From the NCBI GenBank assembly GCA_027605045.1, contig JAQFWX010000025.1:248001-312000 (forward strand): a stretch of 64,000 nucleotides of DNA. Direction: 5' to 3'. The first letter of the stretch is position 1; each line of letters opens with the position of its first letter. Position numbers and translations under genes: made by a program. Shown here one piece after another: positions 11,133-23,604 of this stretch. The notes beneath the pieces are model-generated. The model saw nothing but the letters and a program-made list of their open reading frames with translations, was not told the origin of the DNA and ran no database searches. The stretch is from Phallus indusiatus. Taxonomy: Eukaryota > Basidiomycota > Agaricomycetes > Phallales > Phallaceae.

Positions 11133-13512
11133 TTAAACAAACATTCGCTGACCTTGTTCTTCGGGGAAGTCACTACCAACGCCGTGCTGGGTGTTTTGAG
11201 CAACGATTGCCTGCCCACTTGAACTTCCACTGCCTTCGTCGTCTCGAACTGCGCGTCCGCCATCCGAATTCGTATTGTCAAAAGGAAAAGAAATAGTCAT
11301 ATATCCTGTCCCCGGAAAAGCAGTTTCTGAAATATTGTCGTTATTATGCTCCGGGACAGGAGGAGGAAAGATGTCTTCATCGGCCTCAACCCCTTCCATG
11401 GGTTGTGGGATAGGAAAAGGCATTAAAATAGAAAATGGAATGGGACGTGGAACGGCTCCATTGGGTGATAGTTCGTGTCCTGTCCCACTGGACGAGCTAC
11501 CTGACGGTCCTGAATTGGAATTTGAAGCTACAGGTCCCGCATTCGCGTCACTAGTAGTAGACGCGTCGTATGGATCAACTATAATATGATTGACTAGACA
11601 ATCCTGTCAACACAACAAGTACGGATCAGTATATCTAAAAATTCCCAACTTACACTCTTTAGCATGACCTAGGTTTACTAGTTAGCCAAGGTCTATACCC
11701 GAAAAGATAAATCAAAATTTACTTGGATCAGCTTGTCTCGCACAACTCTCTCCGTGTTGACAATCTTCTCTTAATGTGAAAGCGCCGGATATTTTAGCTC
11801 TCCTACGTTCGCGGATCCACCATCCTTTCAGTCCATATATCAAAACCTGAGCCGCACACAATCTACAAATCCTACGACGCGGCGCAGCTGGATCAGGATC
11901 TTCACTGCCAGAGACGTTGTGTATATCATCGAAAGCCCCGTTATCAATGAGGGCAGTAAATGCCTGAGGATGTTTCATAAAATGCGAAACAATCTGTCAA
12001 ACCGTAAAGATAAACGGATAAGACAACAGCAGAGGGGGATGAAAAAAATTAAAACGCAACGCACGTCTCGGTAGACCGAACGCAGAGAAATGTGACTTGC
12101 GCGGAGATAATCTACCATGATATCCACCTAATAAGAACATAAAACCGTTATTCTTTCGTATAATATGATGTGCCCAAATCACGTACCTCTACGTTATTTT
12201 CATTGAATCGCTCGTATATAGTTCCGTTAACAATAATGTCAGATATGTCGCTTAAGCCTTGTGCTTGCTGAGATATTAAGCCTAATGCGCAACATCGTGT
12301 TGGAATTTCAATTCCACAAAAGGAAACCTGACAGAAATCGCATTTAGTAGTGGTGGGTGCCCCCACGTTATGTAATTGATCACAGTTCCCACAAAATGCA
12401 TGTCCGGGAGGGCTTCCGTCATCCAAGTCAAAAGCACCGTCTGGGTTAGCAATAGGATCTTGAATTGGAACAGGGCATTGCCAGCCATAGGGATTTCCAG
12501 GAAGACAGGTTGGGCAAGGTCGAGCCAGGTTGTCATTAGGCGCTTCCAAATTCGGTTCAGGGGATTTAGGTCTCGGAGCTGGTAACTAGAGCGATGATAA
12601 GCGTTTGGAATACGTAGTGGTTAAAAACCCAATCATTACTATGAGTGGCGTTCCGGATTTGTATACTTTATCTGCTTGCGTTCGTTCACCCTCAGTCCGA
12701 GCCTTCGATGGATCCAATCGGAGTAACATGCTTATCATGGCTTGAACCACTCTGGATGGAACGACTGAGGTCGAGACGCCGCGACAGGCGGGACAGTTGG
12801 TTCCGCCATGCTATCAAAACAGGTATTAACACCGTGATTAGCAAGGGCAACGGAACGAAACAATGAGTATACCTGAACCCATAGAACACAACAACTATTG
12901 TACAAAGAAAATAACTTCAGCTACGGAAATTTATGGAGAAAACTGAGACTTGCCTTCCACAAAAGTAGTGTTGGCAGGGATTCACAACAACCGGCTGTAG
13001 AAAGTATTAATGTAAGAAGAACGGATGACGTTTGTAGGAATCGCCACATCATACGTTATAACACAGCTCAGTACAACAACCGCATCTTAACTCCTATAAT
13101 GGTGAATTAATTTCGCTGTGTTTCTCTTCGAAAGAGAGCTCATTGTACTAACCCCAGCCAACTCTTCAATTACTGATTTGTTCGACAACGTCATGTCGGG
13201 TGGTGTAAGACAACCGATCTCAGGAGAAGGCTTCGGTGTCGCCTTTCCTTTATCAATCTCGTTGATCTCGTTATTCAACGATTCATCGCCTTGTAAACCG
13301 TGTATTAAAAAAGGCTTGATGGAAGAACGATCGACATCGCTTCGAGACCTCTTGCTGTTTCGGATGGCTTCGTCCTCGCAAGGTGCGGAAGAGGCGCGAC
13401 GACGTTTCAGCGAGGTTGATGGCCGTTCCACCTGTAGGTGTCTCGGTGGCATAGTGATGGTTGCTGGCAAAATTTGGTCAAAGGTGGAAGAAAAACAACA
13501 CAAGGGTTCCAC
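11133..13512 (-). CDS. CHFR-type RING E3 ubiquitin ligase
   Basis: Ubiquitin ligase of the CHFR family. After a basic, Ser-rich N terminus (about 120 residues) comes a RING finger assembled over four exons: LRCGCCTELCYNP, VVVNPCQHYFCG, SCCVLWVQ, then HGGTNCPACRG. The CHFR cysteine-rich region follows (AFCGNCDQLHN, KCDFCQVSFCG, VNGTIYERFNENNVE, VDIMVDYLRASH, RICRLCAAQVLIYGLKGWW). It closes with the family signature DPSHAKEFNH, rebuilt across two short introns near 11600-11730. A disordered tail ends at MFV. No FHA domain is visible at the N terminus, unlike animal CHFR. Start is at 13512, or at the second in-frame Met at 13452. One intron (12895-12953) has a GC donor. The nearest upstream gene is the Zn2Cys6 factor; the spacer holds two MCB boxes. 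Confidence 0.9.
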
Positions 13513-14277
13513 AGGTCCAATTCAAGTCGTCGGAAATTTCCAACGTCACTCGGAAGTTTACGTAATTCCCACGGCACCTTTTGAAAGAGTCATGGAATTC
13601 AAGTCAGATCAACCTTGCGCAATTATATTATTGCACCTTGCCATAAATGTGGCGTCAATAAAAATCGGCAATATATACACAATTGAAAAACCACGCGCCG
13701 AGTTGCGCAGTAGCTGGCTATAACGACAAAAAAATTATTTTTTCCTCATTGAAAAGTCTAGTTGTAATATCGCTGACTAGTATGCTCGCTGAAAAGTTCC
13801 ATTTGGATATATACTGAGATATGATCTTTTATCCGAGTCATTGGGGCCTGGCATCATGCATCAACATTTTAGACCTAATATATCATATTCAAATAATCTG
13901 ATCTACCAATGACAAGCGGGGGTGTACCTAGATCGTTTAAATATTATTGGAGGTTCTATTATGAAGAGTAAAGCTACTCCAAAATACAGCTAGATAAAAT
14001 TTTTGTCCAGATTGTTACTGTCAAATCGATTTCCGGGCATACATGTTGAAACGCGTGCGCGTGCAGCAAAATTGAACGCGTGTCACAGCTGTGACAGAGC
14101 GCGATGGAGACAATAGCCGCAACGTACACGGATACAAGGCATTACGACTTGCGAGTTCTGTGATAGGCTACCAAATACAGTATTAAAATCAAAGCAATAA
14201 TAAAAATACAGAAGAAAAAGTTCAGGCTGAGAATATAGAGGAAATCGCGGAGGACAATGATAAATAGCAACGATACG
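13513..14277. other. spacer between CHFR and the Zn2Cys6 gene
   Basis: This 765-base stretch is upstream of CHFR and downstream of the Zn2Cys6 gene, both on the minus strand. No protein-like frame was seen. The interesting part is 14051-14096, which holds two ACGCGT boxes and a 16-bp palindrome. Confidence 0.6.
14051..14096. promoter_or_regulatory. two MCB-type ACGCGT boxes and a 16-bp palindrome upstream of CHFR
   Basis: ACGCGT occurs at 14051-14056 and again at 14076-14081. The second box runs into the perfect palindrome TGTCACAGCTGTGACA (14081-14096), which has a CAGCTG E-box core flanked by inverted TGTCA motifs. ACGCGT is the MluI cell-cycle box bound by MBF (Mbp1/Swi6) in fungi. The group lies about 540-640 bp upstream of the CHFR start. 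The motifs are seen; binding and cell-cycle control are inference. Confidence 0.45.
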
Positions 14278-17200
14278 TTACACGACGGGGACTGGAGGCG
14301 AGCCCGGTGCAAAGAGATCGAAATTTGGTAACGGCGGCGATGGCAGGCCTGCCACTTGACAGGCTCGACACAAGCGTGCGTGTAGATTGAGATAATGTTC
14401 CCGTTGCACTGCCGAACGTGAGAATTTTATGACCAATAGTAGATAAGAGAAAACATACTCGGACAAGGCCATAAACAAGAAAGGTAATCAATAGGTGCAA
14501 AGAAAGCCTCACAAACTTCCAGAGCGATAGTCAGTGAATTATCCAGCTGCCATAGCATCAATGATCTAGTCCAGGTGTGATCTCATCAAACTTTGAATGG
14601 TTATAAAGGAAACTTGATTACCTTGCAACCTGACCCATAAACCACCAAATGAAAAATGGCCTTTGGGCGAGCACATTGTTCTTATGCCCAGTAACAGTAT
14701 GTAATCCCTGCATAACTCGTTTGGCGATACTGGCTTGCTTGACGACTAAGCGAAAAGGTTGAGTGTATGCAGGAAACAGTCACATCGATAAAAAACACTC
14801 ACGCCACTCCTCTGCCTTTCTACGATTGAATAAACCGTCAAAGTCCCTAAAACCTAACTTGAGAGATGTTTCAATGGTAAACAGGAAGGCTACTGACGAT
14901 TCGGGGTGAGGAATAAACCTGCGAAACTCGTATGAAATACACATTCTAGTACTGGCAGTTCATTTTGTTTAGCAACAATGGTAATAATGATTGGAAACAG
15001 AAAACTCACATGAATAAAAACTCTCGTCCTTGGAACATGAAGGCTTGATCGCAACCGCAAGTATGAGCATTCAAAGCATCCTCAATGACAGTCGACTCTA
15101 TCCACGCATTGACTGCAAAGTTCACCTTCTCCGCATCGCTGACGGGGTTCTCACGCATACGGAGACAGCTATTCCAAAGTAGCATGGTACGAGAATATAA
15201 GGCCCAAATTGATTCTTTAGGAGAATGTGATATTGCGTAAGATGGGGATTGTAATAACGCCTCTCCAGGGAACAACAGAGAATACTGCAGATTCAGAAGA
15301 AAAAAAGATAGAAGAATTTGAGTTCAAGATATACTTTAACAAGAGTCATACATACATTAGACGGTTGGATGCAGTGTAAGTCCAAAAATGGAATAGAAAA
15401 AGCGGCGGCATGAGCGGTATGTCCTGCAGCGACCTGCAAAGCACTCCAACACAATCGTCGACTCTCTTCCTTTCTAATTTCAGCGACTGTCCAATCAGGA
15501 TTCCATGCTGCGGTTGCAACCCATAAAGGCGTATGCTGATGACTAGCAGGAGAATTGTGGCCTAGTGTCAACGAAGCGCAACAGCAGCCTTGTTTACTGG
15601 CGACTCGGGTTGATGCGGGGACTTGAACAACGGGAGCATTGGAAGAATCAAACTTGAGACCCTGAAGTCGTGTTCATCGATCGAAGTCAATCTGAGTGAT
15701 CGGATAATGGAGTCGAGTATGACCATCGCCGAATTAGCCCGTTCGGCACAGTGAAGAGGATGTGTGCATAATTCGAACAAAGACAGGAGCTGCAAACGAT
15801 ACAGCTCTCTTAATAATGAGTTCGGCCTTGTGGGGAAAAAATTCTTACCCAAGCGGCCTGGCCCAGTGTCGGATCGAGCCATCGCGCATTCATACTGGCC
15901 TCCAAAGAGCTCTGCGCGGCATCTCGCAGCCATAGGGCATGCATTCTGCCAGCATTTCCTTGATCGATTTCACTAGACCTCATGAATACTGACATGGCTA
16001 GAATGGATAAGACAAGTGACGGCTGCATCTTGTCGCGTTCCAAGGGATTACAAAAAGTGCTGAAAAATAGCTTGCAATACGAGTGTTGGAATCCCAACGA
16101 TTCTTGCATGAATGATAGGGGATACACACCGGAACGTTAATAAAGCTAAAGAAATAATTACTCGCTCTAAATCTAAAATTCACAAATTAAAAAAACAGCT
16201 TAGTTGAGATATATAAATAACAACATACAGAAAGCGCAAGTCGGACATTATTTGACGTGAGCTGTGGAAAGAGTCAGAACTTGCGGTTTCGAAAGAGAAA
16301 AAAGTGACCAGCCTTGTAGCTCTGTCGCATCCAGGCACATAGACGGCCAACAAACTGTCCCACCAAGTCTTTCGCGAATAGTCTAATGAAGGTTCTGGCA
16401 CAATTTCTTCCTGATTGTGATATTCATCATCAGGAAGAGGAAGTATTTGACTGTGTTGTTCATGATACGGGGGCACAAAATCTACCCGCGATAATACCTT
16501 GTTAGGAATTCCTACTTTTGATGTCGAATTATAATTAGAGCCGAGCGAGGGATTTAATGATGGTTTGTTTGATGGCAATGTCTGAAGGAGACAAGGATAA
16601 TTAAAAAAAAAGATCATCGGTTAAGCGAGACAGAAAACTTACTGATTCAGGTAATAAGCGGAGGAAGCGGCGGGACTCATCGACCCGTTCTGGACGGAAA
16701 GACGCATTTGGTGCTTCCGCGTGGGTGGATGCCGACGATAAAGATAACGTGACCTCGGGACCATCCACTGGTGTAGTTGGAAGTGGGTATTCAGCAGAGC
16801 TTGATACAGAACCTCGATGGGCATCTAAATCGTAGGGCTCATAATTTTGAAGAGGAAGTAAAGTATGAGCCAAAGGTAGTAGTGGGTCTGAATCCGGACC
16901 AGGGACCGGGTTCAAAGAAGAAGAGATTTCTTCGACAGGTTCATTCTTTGCTGCGACTTCACTTTGATGTTCTGCCCCACGAGTGTCTTCTTTAACGGCT
17001 TTTACCTTTTTACTTGTTCGTTGCCTAGCACCGGGCCTTTTATCTGGGCCACGTCGTTTAGGAGCTGCGTCGTAATCACAGTCATTGGACCTCCTGAGGC
17101 ATTTTTGGCACTTTGGCTTTGCGCCATCACACCGAATCTTTCTAGACCGACTGAGAAAAAAATTAGTGTAAAAATTATGTCGCTTATTTAAAAACTGCAA

Positions 17201-17982
17201 ACTTCACCATTGAAGACAAGCAACATAAACCCTTGTGCGTAATTTTCCTTGGGCCGTTGGGGGTTGATCTTCGGCTAAACCGTTTGGACCCAATCTTGGA
17301 GCCTGTTGTTCATCGTTATGAGGAAAATTGGCAGAGTTGGAAGGGTTTATGACCTGAGAGTAAAGTGAAGGGAAATCATCAGGGTGTTGCTGGCTTATGG
17401 ATGGCCGCCGAGTTTGGATCTTCAGCTCCGAGGGATGTGATTTAAACGATGACGCAGGGCCACTTACGTCCGATGTTGCCGGAGGCGAATAAGCTGCCCA
17501 CTGATCGAGGTCTCGCGGTTGGTTCACCAGGGGATGCGCATAGCAAGAAATTTTCGGAGGAGCTGTTTGTGGGGGAAGGACAGGCAAAGAAGAGGCATCT
17601 GCAGAGTAAGGGTGCGTGTCGGCGGATGGTACCTCCAGAGATGATGGTGCGTAATAGTAAGAAGACTCATTCTGGGGTTGCTGGATGTTTGTATGAGCTA
17701 TATAGTCGACATCAAATCCATAATGATCTAGGAAACGTTATGAAGAAGAACGAAGAGGAATGTAGCCAGCAGCAACATACTTGAGCTTGTTGGATTATTA
17801 GATGCTCGTGAGGGGCCCGCCGCTTGACCATGAGCATGGACATTTTGATCGTAGCGAACATCAGCAGGATAGGTGTGAGGCTGAGGAAAAGAACGTTTGG
17901 GATCGTTTGCGTGAATCCTACTGTCGGGACGATCTAGAAAAGTGTGTTCCTTGGCGGACGAATTGTCATGAAGTCTTGGCAT
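14278..17982 (-). CDS. Zn2Cys6 fungal-specific transcription factor
   Basis: Fungal regulator with a Gal4-type zinc cluster and a downstream fungal-specific TF (middle homology) domain. The cluster reads ACLQC, RSRKIRCDGAKPKCQKC, LRRSNDCDYD, followed by the linker PKRRGPDKRPGARQRTSKK. An intron at about 17157-17200 splits the codon of its second Cys (TG/T). Before it lie about 200 disordered Ser/Pro/Gln residues starting at MPRLHDNSSAKEH. After it come TRKTWW-like SRKTWWDSLLAVYV, SDLRFL, then KMQPSLVLSILAMSVFM and several helical exons. The last exon reads QREHYLNLHARLCRACQVAG and ends PVPVV. This layout is common in basidiomycete factors loosely grouped with XlnR. The target pathway cannot be told from the sequence. 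Confidence 0.88.
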
Positions 17983-20778
17983 GAACAATAATCCAGATGA
18001 GGGGAAACTGCAAAAAGTAGACCAAAGCAAGATAAAAGCAATATATATATATTGTCTTGGGAAAAGCGAATGACTAGGTGTAAGGTGGTGGAGAACAAGT
18101 TGGTATGATAATCGGCTCTCGTCAAGTCTGGCCTGCACAGTCGGGTCATTCCGACAACTTTTCTCACCATGACCGTGATTTTCTCGGAACGATCGGACTC
18201 CAAAAAACCTTAATCGACCTGCAACGCCGTCACAAAGTCCATATTAGATTTCATTTCATGTCTCTGCTTGTCATTTGGTGAGAATCTCCATTTCTATGTA
18301 GTAATTCTACTATTTTTATTTTACTGTCGTGCACTGATTATGATCTATGAAGACCGTCTTTTTACTTACCGTCGTCTTCTCGTTCACCTGCGGCTCAAAA
18401 ATTACACTCGGACAATTTGAGTCAGCGAAATTCAATTGATGGCCACCTGGATCGTCATTCGGCGTTGCCCAATAACAGTTTGACCCTTTCCAACAAAAAC
18501 AGGTCTCTACGCTTGAGTCTTGTTTGTGATCTGCTGCACCAACGTTGTATGGTCGAATTGTTCGGTTACCCGGTTACTGAAGACGACCGGGTTGCCGGGT
18601 TCGACTACGGTTTCAGTATGTATGGACCTCCTCCATCTATCCACTAGGGCTCCAAGTTGAGATAAATTAAGGAGATTTCCAAGGTAGTTGGTATGACATA
18701 TAGTCTGTGACTATACTCGCATCCGCTAAATTGCTATTGGGTTGATTACTAGATTCTCAAGCGAAGCAGTAGTACAAGGGCCTGTGGTATCCGAAGCCGC
18801 GCGTAGTGGCACCCTTCTAGCTAATTGTCAATTCCCCAAAAGTCGTTTACTCGGTTTCTTCACTAAATAAATAGTGGCAAAAAAACAATCAGTGGTATGC
18901 CGCGCTTATCTACGACTTCGCTCACTTCTTCCATAGACACACGGAATCACGCGGTATCTTCCTCCTTTCCTAACATCTCATTCGTGCCGAAACAAGTTTG
19001 GTGCTGATGTTCTCCTGACAAATTCTCAGTATTTATTGAACCTTACTTGTTAATTCCCCGATCACGCAGACTTTTGTAGTGTTTTGTTTCCACGTCCAAG
19101 CTTCTCTGAGCAAAGATATCATCGATGGATCATGACAACTTGGCAGTGTCCATGTGAACTAAATACTAATCAGCACTAGTACCATCAACACATACCTTGT
19201 ACAATGAATGACTTCTCAAATATGAGATCGCCTCGACTGCTAAAAGAGGCATATTCATTTATGTCATTTCGCAGCTATCGGCTAATTATATATTTAAATG
19301 ATCTATCAATCACTGTGACATAGAAGTATACTATCAAGCTGGACAGCTTTCATTGCTTCTAGTTACTAAAATGCAAGAGAAATCGGATATTATGAGCTGA
19401 TATGTAACCTTTCTTTGTGTGGAGCTTTATTTTGCAGTGTTTGAGCCTAATACATAGTATAAGCAGCTGTTGTGTATGTAGAAGCGAATAATATAGAATT
19501 CATTCCCCTGAGTTTAGACTAGACGGATGTTAATCAACATTCGAAGAAAACAGTATTCCTGAGGGAGTGTGTCGGATGGTGGGTCGACGGATTTCTGAGC
19601 TACTCACTAAAAACTCCCGTATACTCTCTAAACTTGTATCTGTAACTTGGTCTTAGCCTATTGTTAGATAGGGAAGGGAAGATTCAATTAGTTGCAATAG
19701 GTTTAAGACTCAGATTTGCTGGGTTCCTTTTTCGTAATTTGATGGCTCGCATTTATCTCAAAGTGTATATTTTCGTGAATATTTTAATATTCATAACTTC
19801 GACAGCTCCCTTTTTCTTGGAATTTATTCGTCTTCTTCACTTTTTCGGAGGAAGCAAGTTGTCTTCATCATTACCATGGCGTATAATTTGTTTTCTTACT
19901 TGTTTCAAGTGTTATGTTCACGCTTCCTTGCACTGTCGTCAAAACTTAGTGTCAGGCCTTTGAATTATGATGATACCGTACATATGTCGCGTTATTTCGA
20001 TTTGGCTTCCGCATTCAGGGGAGTGTTATGCATAACTTTTTGGCTCTGGATATGCTTCAAAACCAGAATCTTCTTACTTTGTATGTATATCAAATTGATT
20101 TCTAATATAAATTCTTGCTTATGTATTGACTCTCATATTAAATTTGTCGATGACATCTTCAATGTTTGTTTCTATTATGTTGGGCATATGTTCTTTTTTT
20201 TGTTCTTTTTTTCTCCTTTTCAATATTGCTTCATCTATCAGCAATTGAGTACCGGTGGCTAATTATGGTTGTGTGATATACGGGAGGCTCGTAACAATTG
20301 CGATTTCTTTCCTTATTTCCATGGTTGCGAGTTTGTGATCGGCTTTTCATTTCCCCTTGGAGTACCTCATTGAAAAGTATTCTTTGGCTGATTTGCGGAT
20401 GACGTTAGAGTATTTCTGGCGTTGGTCCACGCTATCGCGAGAAATGTCCGATTGTCGCAAACTCAAAAGCCATTGGACTAGTATGTTGCGATCAAGCTTA
20501 AAGTCCATGATGGATTATCGATTATCGCTTGCACTATTTCTATGTTCACGGTAGTAACTCATCCTTCGTTTTGGCTGGATTTCAGGCCCTTATTCGGGGA
20601 TGTTATTGCATGCGTATGGGAGTGTCTTGTATTTAATTAAGGATTGCTATTAGAGGATTTGTTCCTAACTGATAAAATGTGATGGTAGTGACTAGCCCGA
20701 GCCAATCAGGGTGATGGTACGCTTCCATATAAGTATGTCGGAGTTCAAAAAGTTCGACGTTGAAGTCGTTGCATTGCC
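17983..20778. other. about 2.8 kb gene-free region between divergent genes
   Basis: This region separates the minus-strand Zn2Cys6 factor from plus-strand MON1. It is AT-rich in its second half. Open frames at 19661-19963 and 19876-20262 (plus) are rich in Phe, Leu, Cys and Ile from T-rich DNA and overlap in different frames, so I do not believe them. A short inverted repeat lies at 18568-18592. Confidence 0.5.
18568..18592. repeat. inverted repeat ACCCGGT-N11-ACCGGGT
   Basis: A perfect 7-bp inverted repeat with an 11-base spacer lies about 590 bp upstream of the Zn2Cys6 gene, in a patch with further CGG/CCGGGT triplets. Inverted CGG/CCG triplets are typical Zn2Cys6 half-sites, so autoregulation is possible. 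That is inference. Confidence 0.4.
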
Positions 20779-23449
20779 ATGAAGTCACCGTCGACACCGT
20801 CTCGACCATCGTCGAGGCCACCGTCGCCTGGTGGGTCGCGACGGCACACACGAGAACGTTTACTCTCGTTACGGTCGCCCTCTGCCCCACCACTCCCAGG
20901 CAAAGTATCTCAACCCCACATCATGTCACAAGGCTCATCAACACCGCTTCCTCCCCGAGCTAACAATCCATCTGCAATGTCGACTGCGGTTCCTAGTCCG
21001 ACTTCTTCAGTGATTGATCTTCGTTTAGACGATAACGCACTCATCATTCGGAACGCAGAAGATAATGATCCAGATGTGGCTGAGGACGAGGAACAGGTGG
21101 GAGGCGTATTCACAGGCTCTTCTGAAGATAGTGAGGAAAGGAAGAAAGCTTTACGTGATCAGTTGAGGAGAACTTTGAGTAGCAAGGATTCGAGTACGCT
21201 ACGCCGGTTATCGATGTCGTCTCTCAAATAGAGTAATTTATCATTTGACTCAGACCCTCCTCCACCGTTTCGAACGCGTGTTTCCGAACCTCTTATCGTG
21301 GACAAAGCCATTAAAATTTTAGGTACGTTGGAGAATCGTGGAAGAGTAAAACTCCGAAAAATGCTGGAAATTGCACGTTTCGCCTTCTGTTCTTTTCTCC
21401 TCCTCCTTGTTTCAACGCGCCTTTACAGAAAAGCTAAAATGAGCCATTTCAGAAGAACAATATCCGCAACGCCAATATTTTGTTTTTACCGATGCTGGAA
21501 AGCCTGTTTTTGTAAGGTCAATCACCACTTAAACACAACATTATTTCGAATAAGTCTCATTTCCCAATTGTCATTCTTCATAGTCGGCCGAGTGATGCTG
21601 TTGAAGATATCGTTTCCATTACGGGTATCACATCTGCTTTAATCTCGGTATTTGCAGACGAGTCAATATCAGCAAATACTCCTAAACAGGATAGATTGCG
21701 TCGCATTCAAGCAGGATCTACATGCATAACATTTTATCTCAAAGCTCCTTTATATTATATTGTGATTAGCGAATGGGGAGAGCCCGAGAGCGTGGTATGT
21801 AGAACAGCCCAGCAGTGTTTCTCTCTCTCTTCAGAGCGGTTCATTTCCTTAACTTTTATGCAGGCACGATTGCACTTGGAATTTATTCATCTACAAATCA
21901 TAAGCATCTTAACCGGTGCCCAGCTTCGTCGAATATTCGAAAGGCGGTCTAATTTCGACCTGAGACGGCTCCTCGACGGTGAGGTTTTCGTTCGTTATTT
22001 GCTCTTTTTCCTCGACTCTGAACATTAATTACTAGGCACTGAATCGTTCATCAATACCATGATTTTACGTCTGCAAAGCAGCATTGCCTTACAAATTACA
22101 TTATCTGCCCTATCAGTAATACGCATGGATCCAATGATTAGGTCACGGGTTGGAGATTTTCTAGTTCCATCTAAAACCGCAAGTTTGGTAGGCAGCATTC
22201 TGAAAACACACGAAATATCTCAGAATCTGGTTTATATAATTTCCCTTTCAGGATATACTATACATCCTTCTAATATCGGGTAATAAACTCATTACAATTG
22301 TTCGTCCTAAACGACATAGTATCCATCCCTCCGGTGAGCTCTCGCAGTTCCATATTTGCTTTATCTATGAGAATGCTCACGATTATTCAAGATCTCCAAA
22401 TTCTAATAAACGCTGTACATACCCCATCGGTTGCGGCGAATTCCGCATCATGGTTGCCCATTTGCTTACCCAAGTTCAATCCCCAAGGTTTCGTTCATGC
22501 ATACGTAAATTTCATAGAAGCGGAAGATTCTCCAAAGAGCGATAAGGCTCTATGGAATAAAGGGAAAAATAATTCGGAGTTTAGTGTAATGAACGCCACG
22601 ACGACGACAAAACCTGCCTCCGAGACGAGCTCAGCACATTCTGTTCATAGTACCATCGGCAATGACCAAGCGGACAATGCGACATCATCGGATGATACTG
22701 CAGACATAGCTGACAGGACAAGTAATAATATGGTTCCCGAGTCTGATGAAGGAAGCCTTGTTCTGGTAACCATATGCGGCGGCGGAGAATTCGATGGTGT
22801 GCGTAATTGGGGCGAAAACGTTGTGAAGGTACGGAAGTGACTTTTTTACCCTGGGTTTAGTTTTGGGACTTTATCTTACCAATATGATCAGCGACTAGAA
22901 ACAAATGGATTAGTAGCGCAACTTCGAAAGGCGATCAAAACCAACTCATATCAATGTTCTAATCTGGGCATTCCTGGATTACGGCACTTTATTTACAAGA
23001 GCCGATTACATGTCCAGATAACGTGTCCCACATGGGAAGATGATTATCAAATGGAGAGCAACCGGCACCGGTAAGGATGTTTTGGACGGTGTAACTTCAT
23101 TGATGACCACAAGGTTTTAACCCAATTATTATAGTCTCATAACCTTATATCAAAAAGTGCACGATGCTATGCATGCTAAATCGGGACAAGGGGGGCCTCT
23201 TAAATTACAGTACGTTCGAACTAGCAAAGAAGCGATTCTTGGTTGGGTAAGAGATTATATTTCTACATGATGCCTCATATAAGAATTTACGGAAAACACA
23301 CGTCTTAGGTTACACAACCATTTGAGTTGTATATTGCTTTATCTCCAATGATACCCAAAAACGCAGCAGTTACCGCTGCAAATGCGGTAGCTCGTTGGGT
23401 AAAGCAAGAAGAAGGACGGCTATTTCTCCGAGATGCAGCGGTTTTCTAA
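20779..23449 (+). CDS. MON1: vacuolar fusion protein Mon1
   Basis: Subunit of the Mon1-Ccz1 complex, the guanine-nucleotide exchange factor for Rab7/Ypt7 in endosome-to-vacuole traffic and autophagy. The N-terminal 150 residues are disordered and Ser/Pro-rich with an acidic patch (DNDPDVAEDEEQ). The family core follows over many exons: AGKPVF, then DAVEDIVSITGITSALISVF, GSTCITFYLKAPLYYIVISE, LDGTESFINTMI, ASWLPICLPKFNPQGFVHAY, LETNGLVAQLRKAI, LGIPGLRHFIYKSR and TQPFELYIALSP. The last exon ends RDAAVF. A disordered insert (about 22520-22740) interrupts the middle longin-type region, just before LVLVTICGGGEFDGV. Start is the first ATG of the long frame, MKSPSTPSRPS. Identity rests on several well-conserved Mon1 blocks. 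Confidence 0.92.
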
Positions 23450-23604
23450 GCAATAGTGTTTTCCGGCAGCATGTCTTGTTTAACTTATCTCATTTTCGGG
23501 GAATAGTATTAGTTTATTACTGTAAATGTCTAATGATTATCGATGGCGCCGCGAGCGGATCCGCTTTCCAAATTGCACAGCAGGACCCCATCTGTCAAGT
23601 TCGT

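Noticed and set aside
19661..20262. Two overlapping plus-strand frames with hydrophobic, membrane-like content
   Set aside because: They arise from T-rich DNA, overlap in different frames, and show no conserved motif or intron structure.
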